NCBI GenBank assembly: GCA_021151835.1
Contig: JAGKWO010000008.1
Span: 1-64,000 of the forward strand
DNA length: 64,000 nt
Source: Gammaproteobacteria bacterium
GTDB lineage: Bacteria > Pseudomonadota > Gammaproteobacteria > Pseudomonadales > Cellvibrionaceae
Direction of reading: 5' to 3'
Shown here: piece after piece, positions 16,313 to 24,755 of the stretch
Layout: every line of letters starts with the position of its first letter
Numbering within the stretch: the stretch's first letter is position 1
The notes under the pieces: generated by a model
What the model saw: only the letters and a program-made list of their open reading frames with translations
Told to the model about the DNA's origin: nothing
Databases searched by the model: none
Position numbers and translations under genes: made by a program

Positions 16313-17371
16313 AAATTATCCATCAATAACAAGAGTGTGTTTTCTTCATTGGTTTTGGCAGCAGCGCTGGGTGTATCGGGAGCTAGCGCGCAAACCCTGA
16401 CCAGTAATTCAACCGGCACCAACAACGGCTTTTACTATTCGTTCTGGAAAGATTCGGGCAACGCTTCCATGACGTTGCAGTCTGGTGGTCGCTACACCTC
16501 GCAGTGGAATAGCGGCACCAATAACTGGGTGGGTGGTAAAGGCTGGAACCCTGGCAGTAGTTCACGTGTTCTTAGCTATTCAGGTAATTATGGCGTGAGC
16601 AGCAGCCAGAACTCTTACCTGGCGTTTTATGGTTGGACCCGCAGTCCGTTGATCGAGTATTACATCATTGAAAGTTACGGTTCATACAATCCGGCCAGCT
16701 GTTCCGGCGGTACTGACTATGGCAGTTTCCAAAGTGATGGTGCGACTTATAACGTGCGTCGTTGCCAGCGTGTGCAACAGCCTTCAATTGATGGTACCCA
16801 GACGTTTTACCAATACTTCAGCGTGAGAAATCCGAAGAAGGGCTTTGGCAATATTTCCGGCACTATCACTTTTGCCAACCATGTGAATTTCTGGGCGAGC
16901 AAAGGCCTGAACCTGGGTACACATGATTATCAAGTATTGGCGACCGAGGGTTATCAAAGCACCGGTACTTCTGATATCACCGTGAGTGCCGGCAGTGGCA
17001 GCGGTGGCGGCAGCTCAAGTTCGGCAGCGAGTGGTAGCAAAACAGTGGTAGTGCGTGCACGTGGGGTCGCCGGTGGTGAGATTGTTTCGCTGAAGGTGAA
17101 TGGCACAACCGTACAAAGCTGGACACTGACCACTACCATGACCAATTACACCGCAACAACCAGTTTGTCTGGTGGCACAACGGTGGAATACGCTAACGAT
17201 GCCACCGGCCGCGATGTGCAAGTGGATTACATCAGCGTGAACGGTTCTGTGCGCCAATCGGAAGCACAAAGCTACAACACCGGTGTTTATCAGAACGGTG
17301 CTTGTGGTGGCGGCAACGGTATGAGCGAGTGGTTACATTGCAATGGCGCCATTGGTTACGGCAATCTGTAA
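16310..17371 (+). CDS. Secreted GH11 endo-xylanase with C-terminal CBM60
   Basis: Starts at 16310 with GGAG 7 nt upstream. The 353-residue product has a signal peptide ending at ASA, then a GH11 jelly roll at about residues 28-220. The nucleophile Glu is in LIEYYIIESYG and the acid/base Glu in LATEGYQS. GH11 enzymes cut internal beta-1,4 bonds of xylan. After a Gly/Ser linker comes a CBM60-type module at about 245-345, marked by VVVRARGVAGGE, NDATGRDVQVDYI and the cysteine pair around CGGGNG and HCNGAIGYG; this family binds xylan and related glucans through calcium. It lacks the CE4 and CBM10 modules of the second xylanase, to which its first two domains are closely similar, so the genes are paralogues. 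It is under its own promoter and operator and followed by a terminator. Confidence 0.93.
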   Translation: MKLSINNKSVFSSLVLAAALGVSGASAQTLTSNSTGTNNGFYYSFWKDSGNASMTLQSGGRYTSQWNSGTNNWVGGKGWNPGSSSRVLSYSGNYGVSSSQNSYLAFYGWTRSPLIEYYIIESYGSYNPASCSGGTDYGSFQSDGATYNVRRCQRVQQPSIDGTQTFYQYFSVRNPKKGFGNISGTITFANHVNFWASKGLNLGTHDYQVLATEGYQSTGTSDITVSAGSGSGGGSSSSAASGSKTVVVRARGVAGGEIVSLKVNGTTVQSWTLTTTMTNYTATTSLSGGTTVEYANDATGRDVQVDYISVNGSVRQSEAQSYNTGVYQNGACGGGNGMSEWLHCNGAIGYGNL

Positions 17372-17385
17372 TCAGGATTGAGAAC

Positions 17386-17412
17386 AAAGGGGTGGATTTT
17401 CCGCCCCTTTTT
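17386..17412 (+). terminator. Intrinsic terminator of the first xylanase gene
   Basis: AAAGGGGTGG (17386-17395) pairs with CCGCCCCTTT (17401-17410) with one G-T wobble, loop ATTTT and a following TT. It starts 15 bp past the stop. Confidence 0.8.
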
Positions 17413-17528
17413 AGTTGATAGTTAGAGTGTAGTTGACAATTAGTCTTGAATTGATAGTTAGCCTTCGCCAATGAGTCGTTGCACATTGATCGATAGTTGA
17501 CGTTTTCATCGATACCTCAATAAAAATA

Positions 17529-18485
17529 ATGAGCGACTTAAAGATGAATACCATCGCCCAATCCAGAAAAATTATTTTATTGCCCGCGTTAATTGGCGCA
17601 GCCATAACCTATGGCGCGCTTACCTTGATGGGGGATGATGCACCGCCGCGCGAACAAACGGTGGCGCTGGAAAATAGAATTCTTGAACTGGAATTATCGC
17701 TCGCGAAAAAAGAACGGGAGCTGGCCGGTGTGCGCTCATTCGTTTTTGGATTTGAATCGCCGTCGACTGCAGATAGTGCTGGCAATCCTGCACCGGTTTC
17801 AAATTCAAACAAAAATAGTCACGTTGAATTGGATAATAATGCGCAGGCGATGCAAGAAGCCGTGGCCGATAACGATCAAAAAGTTAAAGCCTTGAGCACC
17901 ACATCTGACCGCGACCCGCGTTCTTTTTCCGATAAAGTAAATGATTTATTGGCGCTGGAACCCAGCGAGGAAAATATCGCCATTGCCAGTAAAAGTGTGT
18001 TTGATCTGGCGGAGAATCGCGAAAGCCTGCCGGACCGTGCATTGGAAAATTTATACCAGCAGCAAACCAATCCGGATTTAAAACGCGTGATTGCGCAAGT
18101 GATGTCAACGCGCGGCGATAACAGCCTGATCGAAAAACAAATTGGCGACGCGCAAACGGATTTGAAAAATACCAACCCGGCGGTGCGCCAGAAAGCGTTG
18201 GTCGAGCTGGCAAAAACCCATCACGCCAGCGCTGCCAATGCCATTGCACCACTGCTGCAAGATAGCGATATCGGCGTAAAACTGGATGCCCTGCTGGCGC
18301 TGCGTGCGACCGGTAACCAAAGCCATATTCGTTTGGTCGAGGCGTTGGTGGACCATCCTGATCCGTCGGTGAGTTGGCTGGCAAATGACGTGATCAGCAA
18401 TTTGCAAAACCTGAGTGACAAAGCGCGGACCCGGATTGCCAGTGCCGATATTGTCGCTGAGTTGCCGGTACTGGTTGCGCCCTGA
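17529..18485 (+). CDS. Membrane-anchored helical-repeat protein (first of two paralogues)
   Basis: A 318-residue protein of unknown function. An N-terminal hydrophobic segment at about residues 13-34 (IILLPALIGAAITYGALTLM) is a probable signal anchor. A charged coiled-coil stretch follows (LENRILELELSLAKKERELA), then a linker, and from about residue 130 HEAT-like helical pairs (VRQKALVELAKTHHASAANA, VKLDALLALRATGNQSHI). The next gene encodes a shorter version of the same protein, sharing KRVIAQV, LDALLALR, NTGN/ATGNQS and ADIVAELP. The stop codon overlaps the next ATG (TGATG), so the pair is translationally coupled. The start could also be the sixth codon (17544); neither has a strong ribosome binding site. 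Lying between two xylanase genes suggests an envelope role in that programme, but this is only positional. Confidence 0.65.
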   Translation: MSDLKMNTIAQSRKIILLPALIGAAITYGALTLMGDDAPPREQTVALENRILELELSLAKKERELAGVRSFVFGFESPSTADSAGNPAPVSNSNKNSHVELDNNAQAMQEAVADNDQKVKALSTTSDRDPRSFSDKVNDLLALEPSEENIAIASKSVFDLAENRESLPDRALENLYQQQTNPDLKRVIAQVMSTRGDNSLIEKQIGDAQTDLKNTNPAVRQKALVELAKTHHASAANAIAPLLQDSDIGVKLDALLALRATGNQSHIRLVEALVDHPDPSVSWLANDVISNLQNLSDKARTRIASADIVAELPVLVAP

Positions 18486-19306
18486 TGAGCATCGCAAAAA
18501 AATATTTGTATCTGAGCGTGTTCCTCGCCATCGCTATCCCGCTTTGCTTAGGCATTCTGTTGGCGATTTCCCACCACCGGAACCAGGTGTTGGAAAGCCG
18601 GGTGCAAGAACTGGAAGCTATCATCGCGCAGCAAGAACAGGCGCGCACAGCGGCAGTAGCGCTGGCGGGACCAGGCACCGCCCTTTCCCCGGTTGAACAG
18701 CAAATCAAGGATTTAAGCACCCGTTTTATAGGGGATAACCGCTCACTCAGCGAAAAGTTGCGCGATTTCATCGCGGAAAAACCTGACGCACAACGTGTGG
18801 CCATCGCCGCTAAGGTGATTGCCGATCTGGCCGAAAACCGCGATGCATTGGCTGACCAGGAATTGTTATGGCTTTATCCGACCCAAACCAGCGCAGATGT
18901 TAAGCGGGTTATTGCGCAGGTGCTTTCACTGCGCGGCGACAACCAATTGCTGGATAATTACATCGCCGAACTGCAGCCAGGACTAGCGAATATTGTCGTT
19001 GCGGAACGGCGTAAGGTATTGGGCGAACTGGGTAAGACGCGCTACCTTGGCGCCGCTAAACTGATACTGCCAGCGCTGATGGACAGGGACTCATCCGTTG
19101 TGCTGGATGCGCTACTGGCATTACGCAATACCGGCAATGAAAGCCAGCTTCCGGCGGTGGAAAAACTGCTGCAGCACCCGGACGAATCGGTGCGGTGGCT
19201 GGCGGGCGACGCGGCTAATAACCTGCAAATGCTTAGCAAAAAGGCGCGTGCACAGGTAAATATGGCAGATATTGTCGCAGAATTGCCGCCAATCGCCGTG
19301 GAATAG
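18485..19306 (+). CDS. Membrane-anchored helical-repeat protein (second paralogue)
   Basis: A 273-residue paralogue of the preceding protein in the same architecture: N-terminal hydrophobic anchor (residues about 8-27), a coiled-coil segment (LESRVQELEAIIAQQEQA), and HEAT-like helical pairs toward the C-terminus (VVLDALLALRNTGNESQLPA). Its ATG shares one base with the preceding stop codon, a typical coupled operon. Tandem duplication is the simplest origin, and the sequences have diverged considerably, so the copies have probably specialised or form a heteromer. No enzymatic motif was seen. Confidence 0.65.
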   Translation: MSIAKKYLYLSVFLAIAIPLCLGILLAISHHRNQVLESRVQELEAIIAQQEQARTAAVALAGPGTALSPVEQQIKDLSTRFIGDNRSLSEKLRDFIAEKPDAQRVAIAAKVIADLAENRDALADQELLWLYPTQTSADVKRVIAQVLSLRGDNQLLDNYIAELQPGLANIVVAERRKVLGELGKTRYLGAAKLILPALMDRDSSVVLDALLALRNTGNESQLPAVEKLLQHPDESVRWLAGDAANNLQMLSKKARAQVNMADIVAELPPIAVE

Positions 19307-19471
19307 CGCAATATCGGTCTTTAGTAAAAAAGAATGTTTATCAATAAAAAACCGGGCGTTTCGCGGGGGATTTTTGACCGGTAATGACTGTAAATGCCCG
19401 GCCACCTACCCCTTTCCTGATCCGAAAACTGCTAACCAATCCCGCTTTTACAATGCTTTATTGTTATAAAG

Positions 19472-19487
19472 ACCATAAGCATATGGT
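19472..19487. promoter_or_regulatory. Distal ACCATA-N4-TATGGT operator, second xylanase
   Basis: ACCATAAGCATATGGT, both half-sites perfect and differing by one base from the fully palindromic site at 16105. It lies 23 bp (two helical turns) from the next site. Confidence 0.65.
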
Positions 19488-19494
19488 TATCAAG

Positions 19495-19510
19495 ACCATA
19501 TTTATATGGT
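19495..19510. promoter_or_regulatory. Proximal ACCATA-N4-TATGGT operator, second xylanase
   Basis: ACCATATTTATATGGT ends 4 nt before the -35 at 19515, the same spacing and the same TTAT joint as at the first xylanase promoter. The centre-to-centre distance from the distal site is 23 bp, compatible with two dimers bound on one face. Confidence 0.7.
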
Positions 19511-19514
19511 TTAT

Positions 19515-19544
19515 TTGACAATAAGGCTCGGCAAAAAGTATACA
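19515..19544 (+). promoter_or_regulatory. Sigma-70-type promoter of the second xylanase
   Basis: TTGACA at 19515-19520, 18-nt spacer, TATACA at 19539-19544. The leader to the start codon is about 165 nt and its last 50 nt match the leader of the first xylanase. Confidence 0.65.
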
Positions 19545-19666
19545 AGCGCCTATCGCAGCCGCCAGGCAGTGTTTTTAATACGTTTTTAATAATAACAGCA
19601 ATGAAGTATGGCGCTCGATTCAACGCCTGTTCGCAACGGACAGGGTCGGTCCTCAACAGCCCTCCT

Positions 19667-19716
19667 CCTCTATAGGCGGTATTGGTTGGGAGGTAAAATC
19701 CTGGAGATTAATAATG
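19667..19716 (+). repeat. Second copy of the conserved xylanase leader
   Basis: Matches 16262-16312: CCTCTATAGG, CGGTATTGGTTG, CCTGGAG, TTAATAATGAAATT in the same order and spacing within a few bases. Confidence 0.7.
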
Positions 19717-21723
19717 AAATTCCCCACTATCGGCAAACGCGCCCTGGCAGCGCTTGTTTGCACAGCTGCGTTCGGCGTAACCACCGCCAGCGCCCAAACC
19801 TTATCAAGTAACGGAACCGGTACTAACAACGGTTTCTATTACACCTTCTGGAAAGATTCCGGCAGCGCGACCATGACCCTGGAAGCCGGTGGCCGTTATA
19901 CCTCCCAATGGAATAATGGCACCAACAATTGGGTTGGCGGTAAGGGATGGAATCCGGGTACCAGCTCAAGAGTTGTCAGTTATTCCGGAAACTATGGCGT
20001 TAGCAACAGCCAGAACTCATACCTGGCGTTTTATGGTTGGACCAAAAGCCCGCTGATCGAATATTACGTGATTGAAAGCTACGGCTCTTACAACCCGGCA
20101 AGCTGTTCCGGTGGTACTGACTACGGCAGCTTCCAAAGTGATGGCGCTACTTACAATGTGCGCCGCTGCCAGCGGGTTAACCAACCGTCTATCGAAGGTA
20201 ACAGCTCGACCTTTTACCAATATTTCAGCGTGAGAAACCCGAAAAAAGGTTTTGGCCAGATTTCCGGGACCATCACCTTCGCTAACCATGCCAGCTTTTG
20301 GGCCAGCAAGGGTTTGAATCTGGGAACCCATGATTATCAGGTATTGGCGACCGAGGGCTATCAAAGCTCGGGTACTTCCGATATCACCGTCAGTTCCGGC
20401 ACAACACCAACCAGCAGCACTCCCAGTGTTTCGTCATCAGCTGTAAGCTCAGTGCGCAGCTCTACGCCGAACACCAACACCGGAGGCATTGTTGTACGTG
20501 CGCGCGGTACAGCGGGTAGCGAGCACATCAACCTCATTGTCGGCGGTGCTACCGTGGCGAGCTGGACCCTGACCACCAGCCTGCAAAACTACACCTACAG
20601 TGGCACGGCCTCGGGCGATATCCAGATCCAGTACGATAACGATGCTACCGGTCGCGATGTAATCGTGGATTACATCCAGGTAAATGGTGAAACCCGCCAG
20701 GCGGAAGACATGGATTACAACACCGCGGTTTATGGCAATGGCTCGTGCGGTGGCGGTTCCAATTCGGAAACCATGCACTGTAACGGTGTGATTGGTTTTG
20801 GTTACACCTACGATTGCTTCAGCGGCAATTGCAATGGCAATGGCGGGACCAGCAGCAATGGCAATACCGGTACCAGCAGCAGTTCAGGCACCAACAATAA
20901 TTGCAGCGGCTATGTCGGCATCACCTTTGACGATGGCCCCAACTCCAATACCACGGCGCTGGTTAATTTGCTGAAACAACACAACCTGACGCCCGTAACC
21001 TGGTTCAACCAGGGCAATAACGTTGGCAACAATACCTCGTTGATTGCGCTGGAGCGTAGCGTCGGTGAAGTGCACAACCATAGCTTTACCCATTCGCATA
21101 TGACCAGTTGGACACTGGCACAGGTACTGGACGAACTTAACCGTACCAACCAGGCCATCCAGAACGCTGGCGCACCCAAACCAACCCTGTTCCGCCCGCC
21201 TTACGGTGAAGTTAACTCAACTATCCAGCAGGCTGCCCAACAAGCAGGCTTGCGTGTAGTAACCTGGGATGTGGATTCACAGGACTGGAACAACGCGTCT
21301 GCATCGGCCATCGTGAATGCCGTTAACCAATTGCAAAACGGCCAGGTAATCCTGATGCATGATGGCAGCTACACCAATACCAACGCCGCCATCGCGCAAA
21401 TCGCCTCTACCCTGCGTAACAAAGGCCTGTGCCCGGGCAGAATCGATCCAAATACCGGTCGTGCGGTAGCGCCGAATGGCGGTACCACCACCTCAGCAAG
21501 CAGTAGCAGCCGCAGCAGTACGCCGGTGGTGGTTAGCAGCAGTAGTCGTGCCAGCAGCAGCGTTAGCAACAACGGCGCTTGCCAATGTAACTGGTGGGGC
21601 ACCCGCTACCCGATCTGTACCGCGACCGCCAGCGGTTGGGGATGGGAAAACAACAGAAGTTGTATCACCACCAGCACCTGTAACAGCCAGGGCACTGGCG
21701 GCGGTGGTGTGGTTTGTAATTAA
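19714..21723 (+). CDS. Secreted multimodular GH11 xylanase - CBM60 - CE4 acetyl xylan esterase - CBM10
   Basis: A 669-residue enzyme behind a good CTGGAG site. Signal peptide to about residue 27 (TASA). GH11 at 28-225 with nucleophile Glu in LIEYYVIESYG and acid/base Glu in ATEGYQS. Linker, then CBM60 at about 255-365 (VVRARGTAGSEHI, NDATGRDVIVDYI). Linker, then a CE4/NodB deacetylase at about 395-590 with the metal-site motifs FDDGPN and HNHSFTHSH and the RPPYGE motif; in this context it should remove acetyl groups from xylan. A poly-Ser linker leads to CBM10 at about 620-669 (CQCNWWGTRYPICT, GWGWENNRSC), a small cellulose-binding module. This is the plan of the Cellvibrio Xyn11A-type enzyme. 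Secretion is probably Sec plus type II. The gene has two operators and ends at the hairpin 21783-21810. Confidence 0.95.
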   Translation: MKFPTIGKRALAALVCTAAFGVTTASAQTLSSNGTGTNNGFYYTFWKDSGSATMTLEAGGRYTSQWNNGTNNWVGGKGWNPGTSSRVVSYSGNYGVSNSQNSYLAFYGWTKSPLIEYYVIESYGSYNPASCSGGTDYGSFQSDGATYNVRRCQRVNQPSIEGNSSTFYQYFSVRNPKKGFGQISGTITFANHASFWASKGLNLGTHDYQVLATEGYQSSGTSDITVSSGTTPTSSTPSVSSSAVSSVRSSTPNTNTGGIVVRARGTAGSEHINLIVGGATVASWTLTTSLQNYTYSGTASGDIQIQYDNDATGRDVIVDYIQVNGETRQAEDMDYNTAVYGNGSCGGGSNSETMHCNGVIGFGYTYDCFSGNCNGNGGTSSNGNTGTSSSSGTNNNCSGYVGITFDDGPNSNTTALVNLLKQHNLTPVTWFNQGNNVGNNTSLIALERSVGEVHNHSFTHSHMTSWTLAQVLDELNRTNQAIQNAGAPKPTLFRPPYGEVNSTIQQAAQQAGLRVVTWDVDSQDWNNASASAIVNAVNQLQNGQVILMHDGSYTNTNAAIAQIASTLRNKGLCPGRIDPNTGRAVAPNGGTTTSASSSSRSSTPVVVSSSSRASSSVSNNGACQCNWWGTRYPICTATASGWGWENNRSCITTSTCNSQGTGGGGVVCN

Positions 21724-21782
21724 TAAAATGGTAACTATTTTTTGAGAACGCTTTTTGTTTTTACAAAAAAGTTTTACGAAAT

Positions 21783-21810
21783 AAAAAGGGGTAGGTTTCT
21801 ACCCCTTTTT
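21783..21810 (+). terminator. Intrinsic terminator of the second xylanase gene
   Basis: A 12-bp stem AAAAAGGGGTAG / CTACCCCTTTTT with loop GTTT. It is symmetrical enough to act both ways. Confidence 0.85.
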
Positions 21811-21866
21811 ATTTCATCTGTGGAACATGTTATCTTCATGTGCAACCTACTATACCGTGTGATGCG

Positions 21867-23288
21867 ATGAAAATAATAATTCTGGTATTAATCCTGCCTC
21901 TGTTATCTGCTTGCGCAACCCAATCAGGGCAACCTTTATATCGGGAAAAAGTTTATCAGGTTTTATTTCACGGCAAAAAAGTTGGCAACGTAGTTCATCG
22001 TGAAATGCAAACGGATAATAAAATACAAACGGAAGAAGTTTTCCAGATTAAAACCCAATTTCGCGGTTTAGCACCCGGCTACAGCCGGTTGATTGAGACC
22101 CAGCAAGAGTCACTCAGTTTTAAACCACTTTCTTATACCAGGGATTTGCAGATTCCCAATGCCGAACGACAGTTTAACGCGAGCATTCGACATAACCTCT
22201 GGTATTGGCGCGAGTCGCCGGACATGTCCATTCCAGAAGAATCCACATCGCTGCCTGCACACTTTTATTTAGCGGCGGGGTTACGTGCACAACTGGAAAA
22301 AATGACCAAAGGCCAAGAGCACGTTGAATACCAGCGATGGAACCAGGAACAGAAACGCTTTGAGCGAGTAGTTTTGCAACTGGAACTTGCTGATACCACC
22401 CGAAATGCCTGGAAGATCCGCCAGCAACGTGAATTCGTATCAGCCCCAACATTTTTCTGGATAGATTCTGCCGGAGAATTGCTGGAATCGGAGCTGGAGT
22501 TTCTCGGCTATGAACTCAAAATTTTACCTTGCGATGTCGATTGCCAAAATCAACCACTTGAAGCATTGCGGCCACTCGATTACCAGATGCTCGCGTCGCC
22601 GTATCAGTTAACTCCCAGTGCGCTTGGTGGGCGCATCCGCTACCAATTATTGGCTGGTAATAAACTACAAATTCCCGCTACGGCAGAGCAAAAGGTAAAA
22701 CGTAACGATAATGGATGGATCTTAGAAATTTGCAAGGAATGTAAATTTCCAGAAACGCAACCAGACGTCGGGCTTAAGGATTTCCTGCAACCAAATCGAT
22801 GGCTTGAAACGCGCGATCCCGTATTGGTGAATGCGGTTAAAAAAAAGATTGTGTCGGGTGACAGCGATGAAAAAAACATGAATCGCCTGGTAGCATTAAC
22901 TCGCCATCGTTTACAAAACGATGTGCAATTTCAGGGTTACGCAACTGCCAGCCAGGCTTATCACAATGGTAAAGGTGATTGCACAGAGTATGCGGTGTTA
23001 TTAGCTACCTTTGGGCGAATTGCAAATATTCCAACACGGGTTGTATTTGGTTTTAGTTATTCGCGCGAATCTTTTCACGGCAAACGTCATCAATTCGCAC
23101 CACACGCCTGGGTACAGGCATGGATTGATGGTCGCTGGAAAAGTTTTGATGCGGCCTTTGAAAATTTTGATAGTGGCCATATTGCGTTGGTTATCAGCCA
23201 TGGCGCACAACAGGACTTTGCTTCTATGTTCAATGATTTTGAAAAGCTGAAAATTTTATCAGCGCAACAATTAGTGTCCAAAAAGTAA
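21867..23288 (+). CDS. Lipoprotein with transglutaminase-like domain
   Basis: About 473 residues from the ATG at 21867, chosen because the lipoprotein signal (hydrophobic run then LLSAC) starts there; the frame extends nine codons upstream. The C-terminal 130 residues are a transglutaminase-like core with the triad Cys in KGDCTEYAVLLA, His in APHAWVQAW and Asp in WKSFDAAFEN. Bacterial proteins of this kind act as peptidases or cross-linkers in the envelope. The N-terminal 300 residues are beta-rich and unassigned. The gene stands alone between a terminator and a convergent gene, so the substrate is not suggested by context. Confidence 0.8.
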   Translation: MKIIILVLILPLLSACATQSGQPLYREKVYQVLFHGKKVGNVVHREMQTDNKIQTEEVFQIKTQFRGLAPGYSRLIETQQESLSFKPLSYTRDLQIPNAERQFNASIRHNLWYWRESPDMSIPEESTSLPAHFYLAAGLRAQLEKMTKGQEHVEYQRWNQEQKRFERVVLQLELADTTRNAWKIRQQREFVSAPTFFWIDSAGELLESELEFLGYELKILPCDVDCQNQPLEALRPLDYQMLASPYQLTPSALGGRIRYQLLAGNKLQIPATAEQKVKRNDNGWILEICKECKFPETQPDVGLKDFLQPNRWLETRDPVLVNAVKKKIVSGDSDEKNMNRLVALTRHRLQNDVQFQGYATASQAYHNGKGDCTEYAVLLATFGRIANIPTRVVFGFSYSRESFHGKRHQFAPHAWVQAWIDGRWKSFDAAFENFDSGHIALVISHGAQQDFASMFNDFEKLKILSAQQLVSKK

Positions 23289-23315
23289 AATTAAAAATAA
23301 GAAGTCTTTGACCTG

Positions 23316-23753
23316 TTATCCGACGTTATCTTCCAGATCCTCTTCGACAATCGGAATTAATTGCAACTCATCATCAGGTGATTGTTCGTTTTGCGGAGTT
23401 TTTTGCTCAAGCTTCCTAGTTTGCGGCACATCTACACCACCCATCAAGACAAACTCCCCGATATCCTCTTCAATAATATTTGCTGTCTGCGCAGTGGCGG
23501 GTAATGCTAGCCCATTGGCTGCAACTACAAACACACCTGCCAATGCTGTATTGCGCAACTGCGCCGCAGTCATTTTAACTTTATAGGATACGCAGACCTT
23601 TCCCGAACAGGATTGCAAAAACTCCATACGCGTTTCTTCGCTTAGCAAACTTAAGTCATGCACCTCGCGCTTGCAGGCTGAACAATTAAAATTACCTGAT
23701 TCCGGGAGTTGGATTGATTGTAGCGGGCAAGGGGAAGAAATTTTGGGAAACAT
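23316..23753 (-). CDS. Small membrane protein with N-terminal CxxC domain
   Basis: 145 residues, ATG with AGGA 7 nt upstream. The N-terminal half resembles the small zinc-ribbon-like domain found in many uncharacterised proteins: NFNCSACKREVHDLS and, further on, GKVCVSYK, giving CxxC plus a later Cys. A hydrophobic segment at about residues 68-88 (NTALAGVFVVAANGLALPAT) is a probable membrane span, followed by an acidic periplasmic or cytoplasmic tail. The function is unknown; a redox or metal-sensing membrane protein is conceivable. It is convergent with the transglutaminase-like lipoprotein gene, 27 bp away. Confidence 0.6.
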   Translation of the reverse strand: MFPKISSPCPLQSIQLPESGNFNCSACKREVHDLSLLSEETRMEFLQSCSGKVCVSYKVKMTAAQLRNTALAGVFVVAANGLALPATAQTANIIEEDIGEFVLMGGVDVPQTRKLEQKTPQNEQSPDDELQLIPIVEEDLEDNVG

Positions 23754-23955
23754 ACACTAATCCTGTTGTGATTACGTTGTTATTTTATGGGCTAACACCT
23801 GCAATTGAGGCTAGCAGGTCCGCTTGTAACATTCAATCCTGATAATTCCCCTTAAATGAATACCGTCCCGCTCCGCATTCATTTCTGTTTGATGACTATC
23901 TCCTTTATCATATGCGCTTGATATTCAAAGGGCGAAACGTCAAAAGGCGCTAACA

Positions 23956-24726
23956 ATGAGCGATTTAACCCTCACGCAACTGGTGTTGGTGTTTTTGATT
24001 TTTGTGTGGAGCGGATTCGTGCGCACCGGTTTGGGTTTTGGGGGTGCGATGATGTCGTTGCCTTTATTGCTGCTGGTGGATAATCGCCCGCTCGTTTATT
24101 TGCCGATTGTCGCCGTGCACCTGCTGGTGTTTTCCACGCTCACCGTGTGGCAAAACAATCGCAAGCGCAATCCTGCGGAAGCAAAACCGTCAACGGTGGA
24201 TTGGGCGTATATCAAAAAATCCATGAAGATCATGATCATTCCGAAGTTAATCGGGGTTGCCGGGTTGTTAACCATTCCGGCGCATATCATGAGCGCGATT
24301 ATCTTTGCGATTATTTCGGTTTACTCAATCACTTATATTTTAAATAAACCATTTAAAAGTGCGCATCCGGTAACCGACGGGATTTTTTTATCCCTGGGTG
24401 CTTATATCAGCGGAACCTCTTTGATCGGTGCGCCTCTGATCATGACCGTGTATATGGTGCACGTTACGCGCGAAAAATTGCGCGATACCTTGTTTGTGCT
24501 CTGGTTTATTCTGGTCAGTATAAAGATGGTAGCTTTTCTGATCGCCGGTGTGGACCTGCAATTGCAAGCGCATCTGTGGTTGTTGCCAGCAACCGCAATC
24601 GGCCATTTTTTTGGCTTGAAATTTCATGAGCGTTTAATCAATGCAGATCCGGTCGTTTTTTACCGTGTCATTGGTAGCGCGTTATTACTGGTAAGTGGCT
24701 TTGGTTTGATGTCATTTTATTGGTAG
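23956..24726 (+). CDS. TSUP (TauE/SafE) family anion permease
   Basis: 256 residues with about eight hydrophobic spans and no signal peptide. The beginning (LIFVWSGFVRTGLGFGGAMMSLPLLLL) and the internal repeat (LGAYISGTSLIGAPLIM) are typical of the TSUP family, whose members move sulfite, sulfonates or other organosulfur anions across the inner membrane. The substrate cannot be told from sequence. The start ATG has AAGG upstream. The Lgt-like gene begins 29 bp downstream on the same strand, so the two are probably cotranscribed. Confidence 0.85.
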   Translation: MSDLTLTQLVLVFLIFVWSGFVRTGLGFGGAMMSLPLLLLVDNRPLVYLPIVAVHLLVFSTLTVWQNNRKRNPAEAKPSTVDWAYIKKSMKIMIIPKLIGVAGLLTIPAHIMSAIIFAIISVYSITYILNKPFKSAHPVTDGIFLSLGAYISGTSLIGAPLIMTVYMVHVTREKLRDTLFVLWFILVSIKMVAFLIAGVDLQLQAHLWLLPATAIGHFFGLKFHERLINADPVVFYRVIGSALLLVSGFGLMSFYW

Positions 24727-24755
24727 TTACAATAATGTTTAATCTGGATTGATTT

